From NCBI GenBank assembly GCA_964558485.1, contig CAZLED010000068.1, forward strand, positions 1 through 12,672: a stretch of DNA of 12,672 nt. The letters run 5' to 3'. Below are positions 1-6,131 of this stretch, one piece after another; the stretch's first letter is position 1; the number at the start of each line of letters is the position of its first letter. Both the position numbers and the translations under genes were made by a program. The notes below the pieces were generated by a model that saw only the letters and a program-made list of their open reading frames with translations, did no database searches and was not told where the DNA came from. Source of the DNA: UMGS1696 sp964558485. GTDB taxonomy: Bacteria; Bacillota; Clostridia; Oscillospirales; CAG-272.

Positions 1-445
1 AGTGGTGTTCGGTCTTGATGTCTCCCCGGTACACGTCGATGGCGTAGGACAGGGTCTGGAAGGTGTAGAACGAGATACCCACCGGCAGGATCAGGTTGAG
101 AGTCGCATCGAATTCTGCACCAAACAGCGCACCGATGGACATGGCCGAGCCGGCAAGGAAGTTGTAATACTTAAAGAAGAACAGTACCCCCAGCGATGCG
201 ATCAGCGTCAGCGTCAGGTATAGCTTTTTCCTTCTTTGGTCGTCCGTTTTTTCAATGGCAACGGAGCACAGCCAGGACACCATGGTGGTGAAGAAGATCA
301 GGAAGAACAGCGGTGCGCTCCACCACATATAGAACAGCAGCGATGCACCCAGCAGGCCGATCCAGCGGTACTTCAGCGGCAGCAGAAAATGGAGCAGCAG
401 CACAATGGGATAGAAAATGAGAAAGTCCAGGGAATTGAATGTCAT
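1..445 (-). CDS. MBOAT-family O-acyltransferase (AlgI-like), N-terminal part, cut by window edge
   Basis: Only the first 148 codons are in the window; the gene continues past base 1. The translation starts MTFNSLDFLIFYP and shows the usual opening of AlgI/DltB-type membrane-bound O-acyltransferases. There are hydrophobic segments near residues 7-24, 28-62 and 76-98, the LLFYMWWSAPLFFL stretch (36-49), the FFFKYYNF motif (89-96) and the family hallmark PVGISFYTFQTLSY (121-134) followed by AIDVYRG. The catalytic histidine region lies further on and is not visible. Such proteins move activated acyl groups across the membrane for O-acylation of polysaccharides, teichoic acid or peptidoglycan. The start at 445 has an AAGGAGGAG ribosome site 5-6 bases upstream, and its ATG overlaps the TGA of the 91-aa gene. 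The neighbouring SGNH-domain lipoprotein supports a two-component O-acylation role. The family is clear; the glycan acted on is unknown. Confidence 0.93.
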   Translation of the reverse strand, partial: MTFNSLDFLIFYPIVLLLHFLLPLKYRWIGLLGASLLFYMWWSAPLFFLIFFTTMVSWLCSVAIEKTDDQRRKKLYLTLTLIASLGVLFFFKYYNFLAGSAMSIGALFGAEFDATLNLILPVGISFYTFQTLSYAIDVYRGDIKTEHH

Positions 446-717
446 TTGCTCTCCTCCTTTTTCGTTGCATGGGGGTTGCGTTTATCGGGTACCAGCAGTG
501 CCAGCGCCAGTCCCACGGCCAGGGAAAAGAGCAGGAACAACAGCGTGTCCTCCAGTGTGCCGTCAAACAGGCAGAAGACCACCACCGTTCCACTGTGGAA
601 CAGGACATCGAGCAGGCCCAAAAGCTTGACCTGCGGCAGAAATGTCACCAGGCACTGCAGTAGGACGGCCAGCAGGTAGAAGACCAGCGTCCAGGGATGT
701 TCGGTTAGGATCGTCAT
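442..717 (-). CDS. small membrane protein of the MBOAT operon, 91 aa, unknown function
   Basis: This is a hydrophobic protein of 91 residues with about three possible membrane segments: residues 10-29, roughly 32-53, and 57-76 (around TLLFLLFSLAVGLALALLV). It ends in a charged tail, PDKRNPHATKKEESK. I do not recognise a family. Its status as a real gene rests on context. The ATG at 717 overlaps the TGA of the upstream 710-aa gene, its own TGA overlaps the ATG of the MBOAT gene, and a good AAGGAGG site lies inside the end of the upstream gene. Both overlaps are ATGA type, so translation is probably coupled. By position it may be an accessory subunit or docking partner for the acyltransferase, loosely comparable to the tiny DltX protein of dlt operons. 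That comparison is inference, not sequence similarity. Codon content agrees with its neighbours. Confidence 0.75.
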   Translation of the reverse strand: MTILTEHPWTLVFYLLAVLLQCLVTFLPQVKLLGLLDVLFHSGTVVVFCLFDGTLEDTLLFLLFSLAVGLALALLVPDKRNPHATKKEESK

Positions 718-2846
718 GACTCTGCCTCCTTTGCCAGCTGCGCAAGAATATCGCTTGCCAATTGTCTTGTACGGATCCCACGGCCTTCTTCGGCGGTGTG
801 ATAGTCCGAGTTGTACATAAGATAGCCATCCATTTTGTAGTCCCAGATGTAGGAGATCACCGGCACGTGGAGCTCATTGCGCATGGTCTCCATAAATTTG
901 TCCCAGACCGCTTCCTTCCGGCTGTTCGCTTCTACGGCATTGTAGTTGAACGGCGCAAAGCTGAAGTACACACGGCAGCCGGTTTCGGTGATCCGGTCGT
1001 GCATCTTCGTCAGATTGGCAAGCCAGTCCTTGTTGACGTTGGTGTAGGAGATCTGCACGCCAAAGTACGCGTTGGCAGAACCGTTGGGCATATCGAAGGT
1101 GATATCGCCGTTTTCGTCCACGTTGGTGCTGAAGATATCGTAGCTCAGGGGTTCCATGTATTCCCGGTAGCTGTTGAACTCCGTCAAACCACCCAGCACA
1201 TTGTAGTACAGGGTCATGTCGTCCACGTGATACAGGAAGTCGTAGCCATGCTCGATGATCCGGTAGATGACCCAATAGAAGTAGGGGTCGCCCATTTCGC
1301 CACCGTATGCTACCTCCGGTGCCTGTACCAGAATGTCGTCCGCTCCCAGATAATCGGCCACACCGTCCATGAAGAAGCTGACATTGCAGGTGGCAACGTT
1401 ACCGAAGTTGATGACGCTGTATTCGTTCCCCAAAAGCTCTTCCAGCAGTGGTGTATCCAGACCATAGTAGGAAGACGAACCGGAGCAGATCACCAGGTTT
1501 TGGGTATCCGTCAGGCCGTCCAGCAGCAGCTTTTCCCACTTCCGGACAAAGGTGGCGTCCTCATGGTTGGAGAACACAGGATCCCGCACGGCACCCAAAT
1601 GCAGCTGCAGCCACGGTGAACCGTTGAAAGCGGCATCGTAGATCTGCTTAATAGAGTCAAAGAGACAAAGCGTTTTTATACCAGAACAGTTCATAAACGC
1701 ATTGTTCTCCACAGTCTCCACGGATTTCGGGATCACGATGGTGCCCAGCGAAACATCCTTGAAGGCATTTGCGGCGATGTGCGTCACCTTCTGCGCACCC
1801 ACATATTCCGGGATCACCAGCATCTCTTGGTCGCCGCCACTATAGCCCTTCAGCGTCAGACCCTTGCCGTTGTCCACAAAGGTGAAGGATGTGGGATCGG
1901 TATATTGCGCCCAGATGCAGTACAGGGTCGTGGATTCGCCGGCCGGTGCAAATTTACCGCCGCAGGGGATCGCCGTACCGGTGCCGTCTGCCTTGGTGTT
2001 ATACTCCAGCAGCACATAGCCTTCTCTTGCGAAAATACCCTTTTCTGCCAGCGTATTGGGGCAAGAGTACACAGCGGTAGACACCACATCGTAGTATGTG
2101 TCGGAGTCGTAGCCCACCACCGTACCACCGTTGGCGTTGTACTGGATCATGTGGGTAGACTCGTTGCCCTGCATACCCCAGCCGCCGTAGTACTTGGTGG
2201 GACCTGTCAGATTGTCCACACCGGAGCTGGTTTGCACCTCGGCTTCCTCCGGCTCGATCGGATAGAAGTTGCCGTAGACCGATTCCCGGCCGGTGACTTC
2301 ATAGGTGGTGTCGGCATCGTAGGACAACAGCGTCCCACCGGCGTCCATGGATTTGCCTTTTGTCCAGCCGGCAAAGTAATATCCCTCGTGGGGCTTGGCA
2401 GTCAGTCGCACCGGTGTGCCCGGCAGGAAGGTGAACTCCTCTGTATTCATGCCGACCCAGCCGCCGCCGGTCCCGTTTTCCAAGAAGAACTTCACGGTGC
2501 TGCCGTCTTCCAGTGCCGTCATATTGACCGTCAGCGGTGTACGTACCGCCGGAATGGTCAGCGTGCCTTCATTCCAGGTGGCACCCAGATCCTGCATTTC
2601 GCCATCCAGTGCCTGCACAAAGGTGTAGCCCTCGTCCAGGGTCACCGAAAAGACAGCATCTTCACCGGCTCGTACTGTCATGGGATTTTCACTGTTGATG
2701 GTGTAGCCATCTGCTTCGCTCAGCAGCACCTGCACGGTATATCCGTCCTTGGCACAGCTGCTCACGCCCAATAGGGTCACCAGAGACAGCGTGGTCAAGG
2801 CGCATACCTGCCACAGACTGCGGCTCGATCGTCTTGCATCCTTCAT
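714..2846 (-). CDS. surface lipoprotein with InlB-type repeats, BspA-type LRR and C-terminal SGNH/DltD-like domain
   Basis: This 710-aa predicted lipoprotein has a basic N-terminus, a hydrophobic core (11-27) and the lipobox VSSC with Cys31. Residues 36-112 and 118-195 look like two bacterial-repeat (Flg_new_2-like) units, including EGYYFAGW. Residues 233-313 match the Listeria-Bacteroides InlB B-repeat: QYNANGG, REGYVLLEYNTKADGTGT and LYCIWAQ. Residues about 320-415 contain BspA/LRR_5-type repeats (LVIPEYVG, IVIPKSVETVENNAFMNC). Residues about 448-705 resemble the SGNH-hydrolase fold of AlgJ/DltD-like acyltransfer partners. Block I is LVICSGSSSYYG (candidate nucleophile Ser458), followed by NFGN (480-483), and the late SDYHTAEEG carries the Asp681/His683 pair near the end, as in the DxxH block. 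It heads the operon with the 91-aa and MBOAT genes, so it likely acts outside the membrane as acyl acceptor or transferase. The repeats suggest wall or carbohydrate binding. Start at 2846 has AGGAG six bases upstream. The repeat domains are clear; the SGNH assignment is moderately sure. Confidence 0.78.
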   Translation of the reverse strand: MKDARRSSRSLWQVCALTTLSLVTLLGVSSCAKDGYTVQVLLSEADGYTINSENPMTVRAGEDAVFSVTLDEGYTFVQALDGEMQDLGATWNEGTLTIPAVRTPLTVNMTALEDGSTVKFFLENGTGGGWVGMNTEEFTFLPGTPVRLTAKPHEGYYFAGWTKGKSMDAGGTLLSYDADTTYEVTGRESVYGNFYPIEPEEAEVQTSSGVDNLTGPTKYYGGWGMQGNESTHMIQYNANGGTVVGYDSDTYYDVVSTAVYSCPNTLAEKGIFAREGYVLLEYNTKADGTGTAIPCGGKFAPAGESTTLYCIWAQYTDPTSFTFVDNGKGLTLKGYSGGDQEMLVIPEYVGAQKVTHIAANAFKDVSLGTIVIPKSVETVENNAFMNCSGIKTLCLFDSIKQIYDAAFNGSPWLQLHLGAVRDPVFSNHEDATFVRKWEKLLLDGLTDTQNLVICSGSSSYYGLDTPLLEELLGNEYSVINFGNVATCNVSFFMDGVADYLGADDILVQAPEVAYGGEMGDPYFYWVIYRIIEHGYDFLYHVDDMTLYYNVLGGLTEFNSYREYMEPLSYDIFSTNVDENGDITFDMPNGSANAYFGVQISYTNVNKDWLANLTKMHDRITETGCRVYFSFAPFNYNAVEANSRKEAVWDKFMETMRNELHVPVISYIWDYKMDGYLMYNSDYHTAEEGRGIRTRQLASDILAQLAKEAES

Positions 2847-2857
2847 ATGAATCTCCT

Positions 2858-2892
2858 AAACAAAAGCATACCGGAGCGAAAACCCAGTACGC
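2858..2892 (-). promoter_or_regulatory. terminator-like hairpin in the leader of the lipoprotein/MBOAT operon
   Basis: In the minus-strand transcript, GCGUACUGG pairs with CCGGUAUGC as a 9-bp stem including two G-U pairs, around a 9-nt loop. It is followed at once by UUUUGUUU and then by the AGGAG ribosome site (2857-2853). It lies between the promoter at 2931-2959 and the start codon at 2846, so it could act as an attenuator or a translation-control hairpin. No antiterminator or known riboswitch core was recognised. The stem is seen directly; its function is inferred. Confidence 0.45.
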
Positions 2893-2930
2893 ATTTTGAC
2901 AAAAAATGTTTTCTTTTCGTCATCCATGTA

Positions 2931-2959
2931 ATTATACCAGATTCTTTCTTCCATTGCAA
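2931..2959 (-). promoter_or_regulatory. promoter of the lipoprotein/small membrane protein/MBOAT operon
   Basis: Read on the minus strand, a perfect -10 TATAAT (2936-2931), preceded by TGG (extended -10), lies 17 bases from a TTGCAA -35 box (2959-2954). This predicts a transcript starting near 2924, with about 78 bases of leader before the ATG at 2846. The surrounding DNA is AT-rich. This is a vegetative sigma-type promoter by sequence only. Confidence 0.72.
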
Positions 2960-3040
2960 GAGGGTGTTTTGTTTTTTGTGTGTCGTTTGTGGAGAATTTT
3001 TGCTTCTATTTTTGTGAAATTTAACCATATGTGCAGTGGA

Positions 3041-3086
3041 CCCAAAAAGAAAACCGAAGTGGTCGTGCTGTACGACCCCTTCGGTT
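3041..3086 (-). terminator. intrinsic terminator of the first solute-binding protein gene
   Basis: A strong inverted repeat lies 14 bases after the stop codon at 3101. AACCGAAG (3052-3059) pairs with CTTCGGTT (3079-3086). After a single mismatch, GGTCGT (3061-3066) pairs with ACGACC (3072-3077), leaving a 5-nt loop. On the minus strand the hairpin is followed by TTTTCTTTTT, as expected for a Rho-independent terminator. It separates this gene from the lipoprotein/MBOAT operon downstream. Confidence 0.9.
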
Positions 3087-3100
3087 CTTGTACGATATGC

Positions 3101-4576
3101 TTATTCGGCTTCGATCTTTTCCAGAGCCTTTTCGATATTGGAGGCAATGGACTTATTGGAGGAAGCAAAGGTGGAAGCCGGTTCCTTGCCGTTGAGCACG
3201 ATGGAGTTGACGGCAGTGCTTACACCAAAGCTGAAGGCCAGCTCCAGCTCATAGGAACGGTTGTCGATGACCAGATCCAGCATTTCCACGGATTCTTCGT
3301 CACGCAGATACTTCTTGGACAGTGCGGTCTCATAGTAGGCCGGACGCAGCAGCTCACGGGACTTGGCGGAGATGGTCTCCAGAACGTAACCGGCCTCGTC
3401 GGCGTTGGGCGTGGTGATCGGCACAGTCACATAGGAACCTACGGACCATACGACGTTGCAATAGTTCTCCTGTTCCGCATCATACTTCGGCACCGGTGCG
3501 ATACCAAAGTCGGTCTCCATTTCCCGCAGACGACGAACCATCTGCAGGTTGGTGATCCAGAACAGACCTCTGTTTTCCTGGAACATCTTGGTGGTCAGCA
3601 GGTGGTATCCATCGGCAGCACCCTTGGTGTGGTAGTTCAGGGACAGTCTGTCGTCGTTCATGAATTCGGACAGATCCTGCAGGATGGTGTAGGCTCTTTC
3701 GTCCCCTTCCAGATTGAAGTAGGGCAGATCGTCTGCGTCCTTTTCGATCATGTGGTAGCCGAAGCACACCAGCATAGCGGTGGCGTTCTCGTTCTGGGTC
3801 AGGTTGGCAATGGAGTCGTTCTTGTCGTACACGCCGTCACCGTTCAGGTCGATGGAAGCGTTTTCGCACAGTGCCTTGTAGGTGTCAAAGTTCCAGTTGT
3901 CCTCTGCCACGTACTGATAGGGCGTTTCGGCACCCAGGTCGTTCAGCACGCTCAGGTTGATCATGGTACACCAGGTGGCGTCGGCGTTCAGCATGGAGAT
4001 ATCGCCGGACACCATGTACAGCTTCTTGGCCAGAGACAGGTCCTCGATGGAGCGCTGATCCCACCAGTTCTTGGTCAGATCGATATTGCCAATGTCGTAC
4101 AGATCCAGCAGATAGCCCTTCAGCACCAGCTCACCGGCACCGTTCAACGCCGGCATGACCACGTCGTACTGAGAGTCCCCGGCCTGGATGCTGTTGCCGA
4201 TCTCACTGGTGAAGTTGCCGGAGGTCGGTGCGTACTCGGCCAATACCACATTGCAGGTCTCCTGCACGTAGCTGTTCCGGCTGAATACGGCATCGTTCAG
4301 CACTTCCCCGTTCATTTCTTCTGCGTAGATGCTGAATTCAAACCAGTCCACCCAGCTGTCGTCGTTCTTGGTGTAGAAGGTGAAGGTGCGGCCGCCAAAG
4401 TCCTTGGAGGGCAGACCCGTGTCAAAGCTCTCGGTGCTCTCCTCCGGTGTGGTATCGGCTACTGTGTCTGCCGTGGTATCTCCGGTGGTATCCGTGTTTT
4501 CTGCTGCATTGCCGCAGCCAACGGTAGAAGACGCCAGCAGCAGCATGGCAAGCAATAGGGCAAGCTTCCGTTCCAT
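3101..4576 (-). CDS. extracellular solute-binding lipoprotein (ABC-type, probably sugar)
   Basis: This 491-aa predicted lipoprotein has the signal MERKLALLLAMLLLASSTVG and Cys21. A Thr/Asp/Glu-rich linker (22-55) leads into a bacterial family-1-like solute-binding fold starting FGGRTFTFYTK. Typical features are MNGEVLNDAVFSRN (88-101), QYDVVMPAL (136-144), WWDQ (171-174), DNWNFDTYKAL (226-236), GIAPVPKY (358-365) and a C-terminal YLRDEESVEMLDLV (423-436). Residues 243-254 (DLNGDGVYDKND) form a complete EF-hand-like calcium loop with Asp/Asn at positions 1, 3, 5, 9 and 12. The protein should capture a solute outside the membrane for an ABC importer, but no permease or ATPase gene lies nearby. 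It is a paralog of the 10655-12109 gene. I chose 4576 rather than 4639 because GAGGAG precedes it, the lipoprotein signal starts there, and the -10 element at 4626-4631 lies inside the longer version. The ligand cannot be told. Confidence 0.92.
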   Translation of the reverse strand: MERKLALLLAMLLLASSTVGCGNAAENTDTTGDTTADTVADTTPEESTESFDTGLPSKDFGGRTFTFYTKNDDSWVDWFEFSIYAEEMNGEVLNDAVFSRNSYVQETCNVVLAEYAPTSGNFTSEIGNSIQAGDSQYDVVMPALNGAGELVLKGYLLDLYDIGNIDLTKNWWDQRSIEDLSLAKKLYMVSGDISMLNADATWCTMINLSVLNDLGAETPYQYVAEDNWNFDTYKALCENASIDLNGDGVYDKNDSIANLTQNENATAMLVCFGYHMIEKDADDLPYFNLEGDERAYTILQDLSEFMNDDRLSLNYHTKGAADGYHLLTTKMFQENRGLFWITNLQMVRRLREMETDFGIAPVPKYDAEQENYCNVVWSVGSYVTVPITTPNADEAGYVLETISAKSRELLRPAYYETALSKKYLRDEESVEMLDLVIDNRSYELELAFSFGVSTAVNSIVLNGKEPASTFASSNKSIASNIEKALEKIEAE

Positions 4577-4625
4577 ATAGCAAACTCCTCTTTTTCTGGG
4601 CGATGTGCCCCTTAGTATCTTCACT

Positions 4626-4631
4626 ATTATA
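4626..4631 (-). promoter_or_regulatory. probable -10 element for the first solute-binding protein gene
   Basis: Reading leftward, TATAAT occurs about 50 bases before the ATG at 4576, with no terminator between. No good -35 box is present at 16-18 bases; the best candidates are ATAATG or TAATGT. Transcription may therefore depend on an activator. Two CATGAAC copies (4641-4647 and 4674-4680) and the palindrome ATGTACAT (4653-4660) lie just upstream. Confidence 0.5.
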
Positions 4632-4734
4632 CCGCACAATCATGAACACATTATGTACATCATTTTGTTTTTGCATGAACTTTACAAAAATAGCCGGTGC
4701 GATCCCATTTTGGCTGTGTTTTTTGCCTGTGCTC

Positions 4735-4763
4735 TTTACATTCCCGAAAAATTGTGCTATAAT
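4735..4763 (+). promoter_or_regulatory. promoter of the metallophosphoesterase-PPTase-esterase-ADH operon
   Basis: TTTACA (4735-4740, five of six -35 consensus bases), a 17-base spacer and a perfect TATAAT (4758-4763) with an extended -10 TGC (4755-4757) make this the best promoter in the window. Transcription should start near 4770. That leaves about 22 bases before the TTG start at 4792 and rules out the longer reading of the first gene. No further promoter was found in the short gaps before the next three genes. Confidence 0.85.
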
Positions 4764-4791
4764 GGGTACATCAAAGACCGGAGGTATTCCC

Positions 4792-5541
4792 TTGAAGATC
4801 ACCGAATATTCCCTTTCTCTGCCCGGTGCACCGAAGCTGACCCTGGCACTTGTGGCCGATCTGCACTGTCGAGCTGGCGAAGACGCATTGGAAATGCTGC
4901 AAAAACTACAGCCGGATCTGATCCTGTCCTCCGGCGACATGATGCAAAGCTGCACGAAATATCGCATAGACGAAAGCTTCAATCTGCCGGGACTGACCTT
5001 TCTCACGAAAGCCACACAGATCGCACCGGTGTATCTGTCCATCGGCAACCATGAAGGTGGTATGCTGCCGGAAAACCGAGAGATCTTAGTTGCACGGCAC
5101 ATCAACCTGCTGGACGACAGCTTTGTCCACGAAGACCACGGGCTGTGCATCGGTGGGCTGTCCTCCACGGTTCGCTGTGGCTACAAACGCACCGATCCCA
5201 CGCCGCTGCCAAATCTCGATTTTCTGAGGACATACGCAGCCGAGCCGGGCTTTCATCTGCTCTTGAACCATCACCCGGAGCTTTGGCGTCCTCACATCTG
5301 CGGCACCGGCATCCAGCTGACCCTCTCCGGTCACGCACACGGTGGACAGTGGCACCTTTTCGGTCACGACATCTGGTCGCCGGGACAGGGGCTTTTCCCA
5401 AAGTATGCCTCCGGTATGCACACCAGCGAGATCGGTGAGGTGCTGGTGGTCAGTCGGGGCATGACAAACACCGTTCCCTATGCGCCACGGTTTGGCAATC
5501 CCACGGAGATCTGTGTGCTCCGTCTATCGGGTGACGCATGA
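4792..5541 (+). CDS. metallophosphoesterase (calcineurin-like, YkuE/YaeI type)
   Basis: This 249-aa protein carries the full metallophosphoesterase motif set in order: VADLHCR (Asp23, His25), LSSGDMM (Asp49), SIGNHEG (Asn86, His87), LLNHHPEL (His160/161) and LSGHAHGGQW (His181, His183). These residues bind a two-metal centre that hydrolyses phosphomonoesters or phosphodiesters. Its layout is closest to the YkuE/YaeI/LpxG-like group, but it lacks their N-terminal membrane segment, so it is probably cytoplasmic. The start is a TTG with GGAGG (4780-4784) 7 bases upstream. In-frame ATG codons further up (for example 4762) overlap the promoter -10 and are unlikely. It is the first gene of a four-gene operon, and its TGA overlaps the ATG of the PPTase gene (ATGA). 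The substrate is unknown. Pairing with a phosphopantetheinyl transferase might suggest a phosphodiester or cofactor role, but that is inference. Confidence 0.93.
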   Translation: MKITEYSLSLPGAPKLTLALVADLHCRAGEDALEMLQKLQPDLILSSGDMMQSCTKYRIDESFNLPGLTFLTKATQIAPVYLSIGNHEGGMLPENREILVARHINLLDDSFVHEDHGLCIGGLSSTVRCGYKRTDPTPLPNLDFLRTYAAEPGFHLLLNHHPELWRPHICGTGIQLTLSGHAHGGQWHLFGHDIWSPGQGLFPKYASGMHTSEIGEVLVVSRGMTNTVPYAPRFGNPTEICVLRLSGDA

Positions 5542-6104
5542 TGGTACCTGTGGAAAACCTGTCGCTTTTTCCCCATCCGCTGCCCACACAGCTTGCCGAC
5601 CATGGTCTACGGCTGTACTATGCCCAAGGAGACCGACCGGAACGCTGGTCCCATGCGGCACTGCTCACGGCACTGACGCTCTACACCGGCCGCAGCTACA
5701 GGGAAGCGGATATTCTCCGGGAACCGGGGAAAAAGCCACGACTGTCCGATGGAACGGTGCAGTTCTCCGTGACCCACAGCGGCGCCTGGTGGATGGTCTG
5801 TCTTGCACCGGCGCACGTGCCTGTTGGACTGGATCTGCAAATGCACAAGGCAACCTATTCTCCTGCCGTGGCAAAGCGGTATTTTCACCCGGACGAGGCG
5901 GCACTGCTGACGGTTGCCCAAGCGGATCACACCGATCTTGCCCTGTTTTTTGATCTGTGGTGCGCCCGGGAAAGCTATGCCAAATACACCGGCGATGGCG
6001 TGGTTGGCATACCAAAGGACTACAGCACCACGTGCTCCCCGATCCCACTGCACAAGCTGGACTTTCAAACGGGGTATTCCCTGTTTTTATGTACCGATCT
6101 ATAA
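5538..6104 (+). CDS. 4'-phosphopantetheinyl transferase, Sfp type
   Basis: This 188-aa protein would transfer the phosphopantetheine arm of coenzyme A to a serine of an acyl or peptidyl carrier protein. Motifs are GKKPRL (64-69), FSVTHSG (76-82; His80), VGLDLQ (96-101; Asp99), RYFHPDEAALL (114-124) and FFDLWCARESYAKYTGDG (137-154) with Trp141, Glu145 and Lys149. The usual second acidic residue of the GxDxE metal motif is Gln101 here. At 188 residues it is shorter than Sfp (about 220-230), mainly at the C-terminus. The gene starts inside the stop of the metallophosphoesterase gene (ATGATG; either ATG could be used) with no clear ribosome site, so translational coupling is likely. No carrier protein, PKS or NRPS gene lies nearby. 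It could serve fatty-acid ACP or a distant pathway. Family assignment is strong. Confidence 0.92.
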   Translation: MMVPVENLSLFPHPLPTQLADHGLRLYYAQGDRPERWSHAALLTALTLYTGRSYREADILREPGKKPRLSDGTVQFSVTHSGAWWMVCLAPAHVPVGLDLQMHKATYSPAVAKRYFHPDEAALLTVAQADHTDLALFFDLWCARESYAKYTGDGVVGIPKDYSTTCSPIPLHKLDFQTGYSLFLCTDL

Positions 6105-6131
6105 TCTTTGAGGACCAAGGAGGTTCATCCT

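Noticed and set aside
762..1619. 285-codon open frame on the plus strand (and a similar one at 1779-2774)
   Set aside because: Both are antisense to the repeat/SGNH lipoprotein; His/Val/Gln-rich shadow frames with no family resemblance.
2843..3028. 61-codon minus-strand frame (and an overlapping 78-codon frame to 3168) in the gap before the lipoprotein gene
   Set aside because: They include the operon promoter and the previous gene's terminator, have no ribosome site and a Lys/Asn-rich composition reflecting AT-rich intergenic DNA.
2906..4558. 550-codon open frame on the plus strand
   Set aside because: It lies antisense to the well-supported solute-binding protein gene, reads through its terminator and promoter regions, has no ribosome site and shows a low-complexity Val/Gly/His/Gln-rich composition typical of a shadow frame.
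4603..4791. Longer N-terminus (63 extra residues with a hydrophobic stretch) for the metallophosphoesterase
   Set aside because: The near-consensus promoter at 4735-4763 lies within it and only the TTG at 4792 has a well-spaced GGAGG, so the membrane-like segment is probably not translated.
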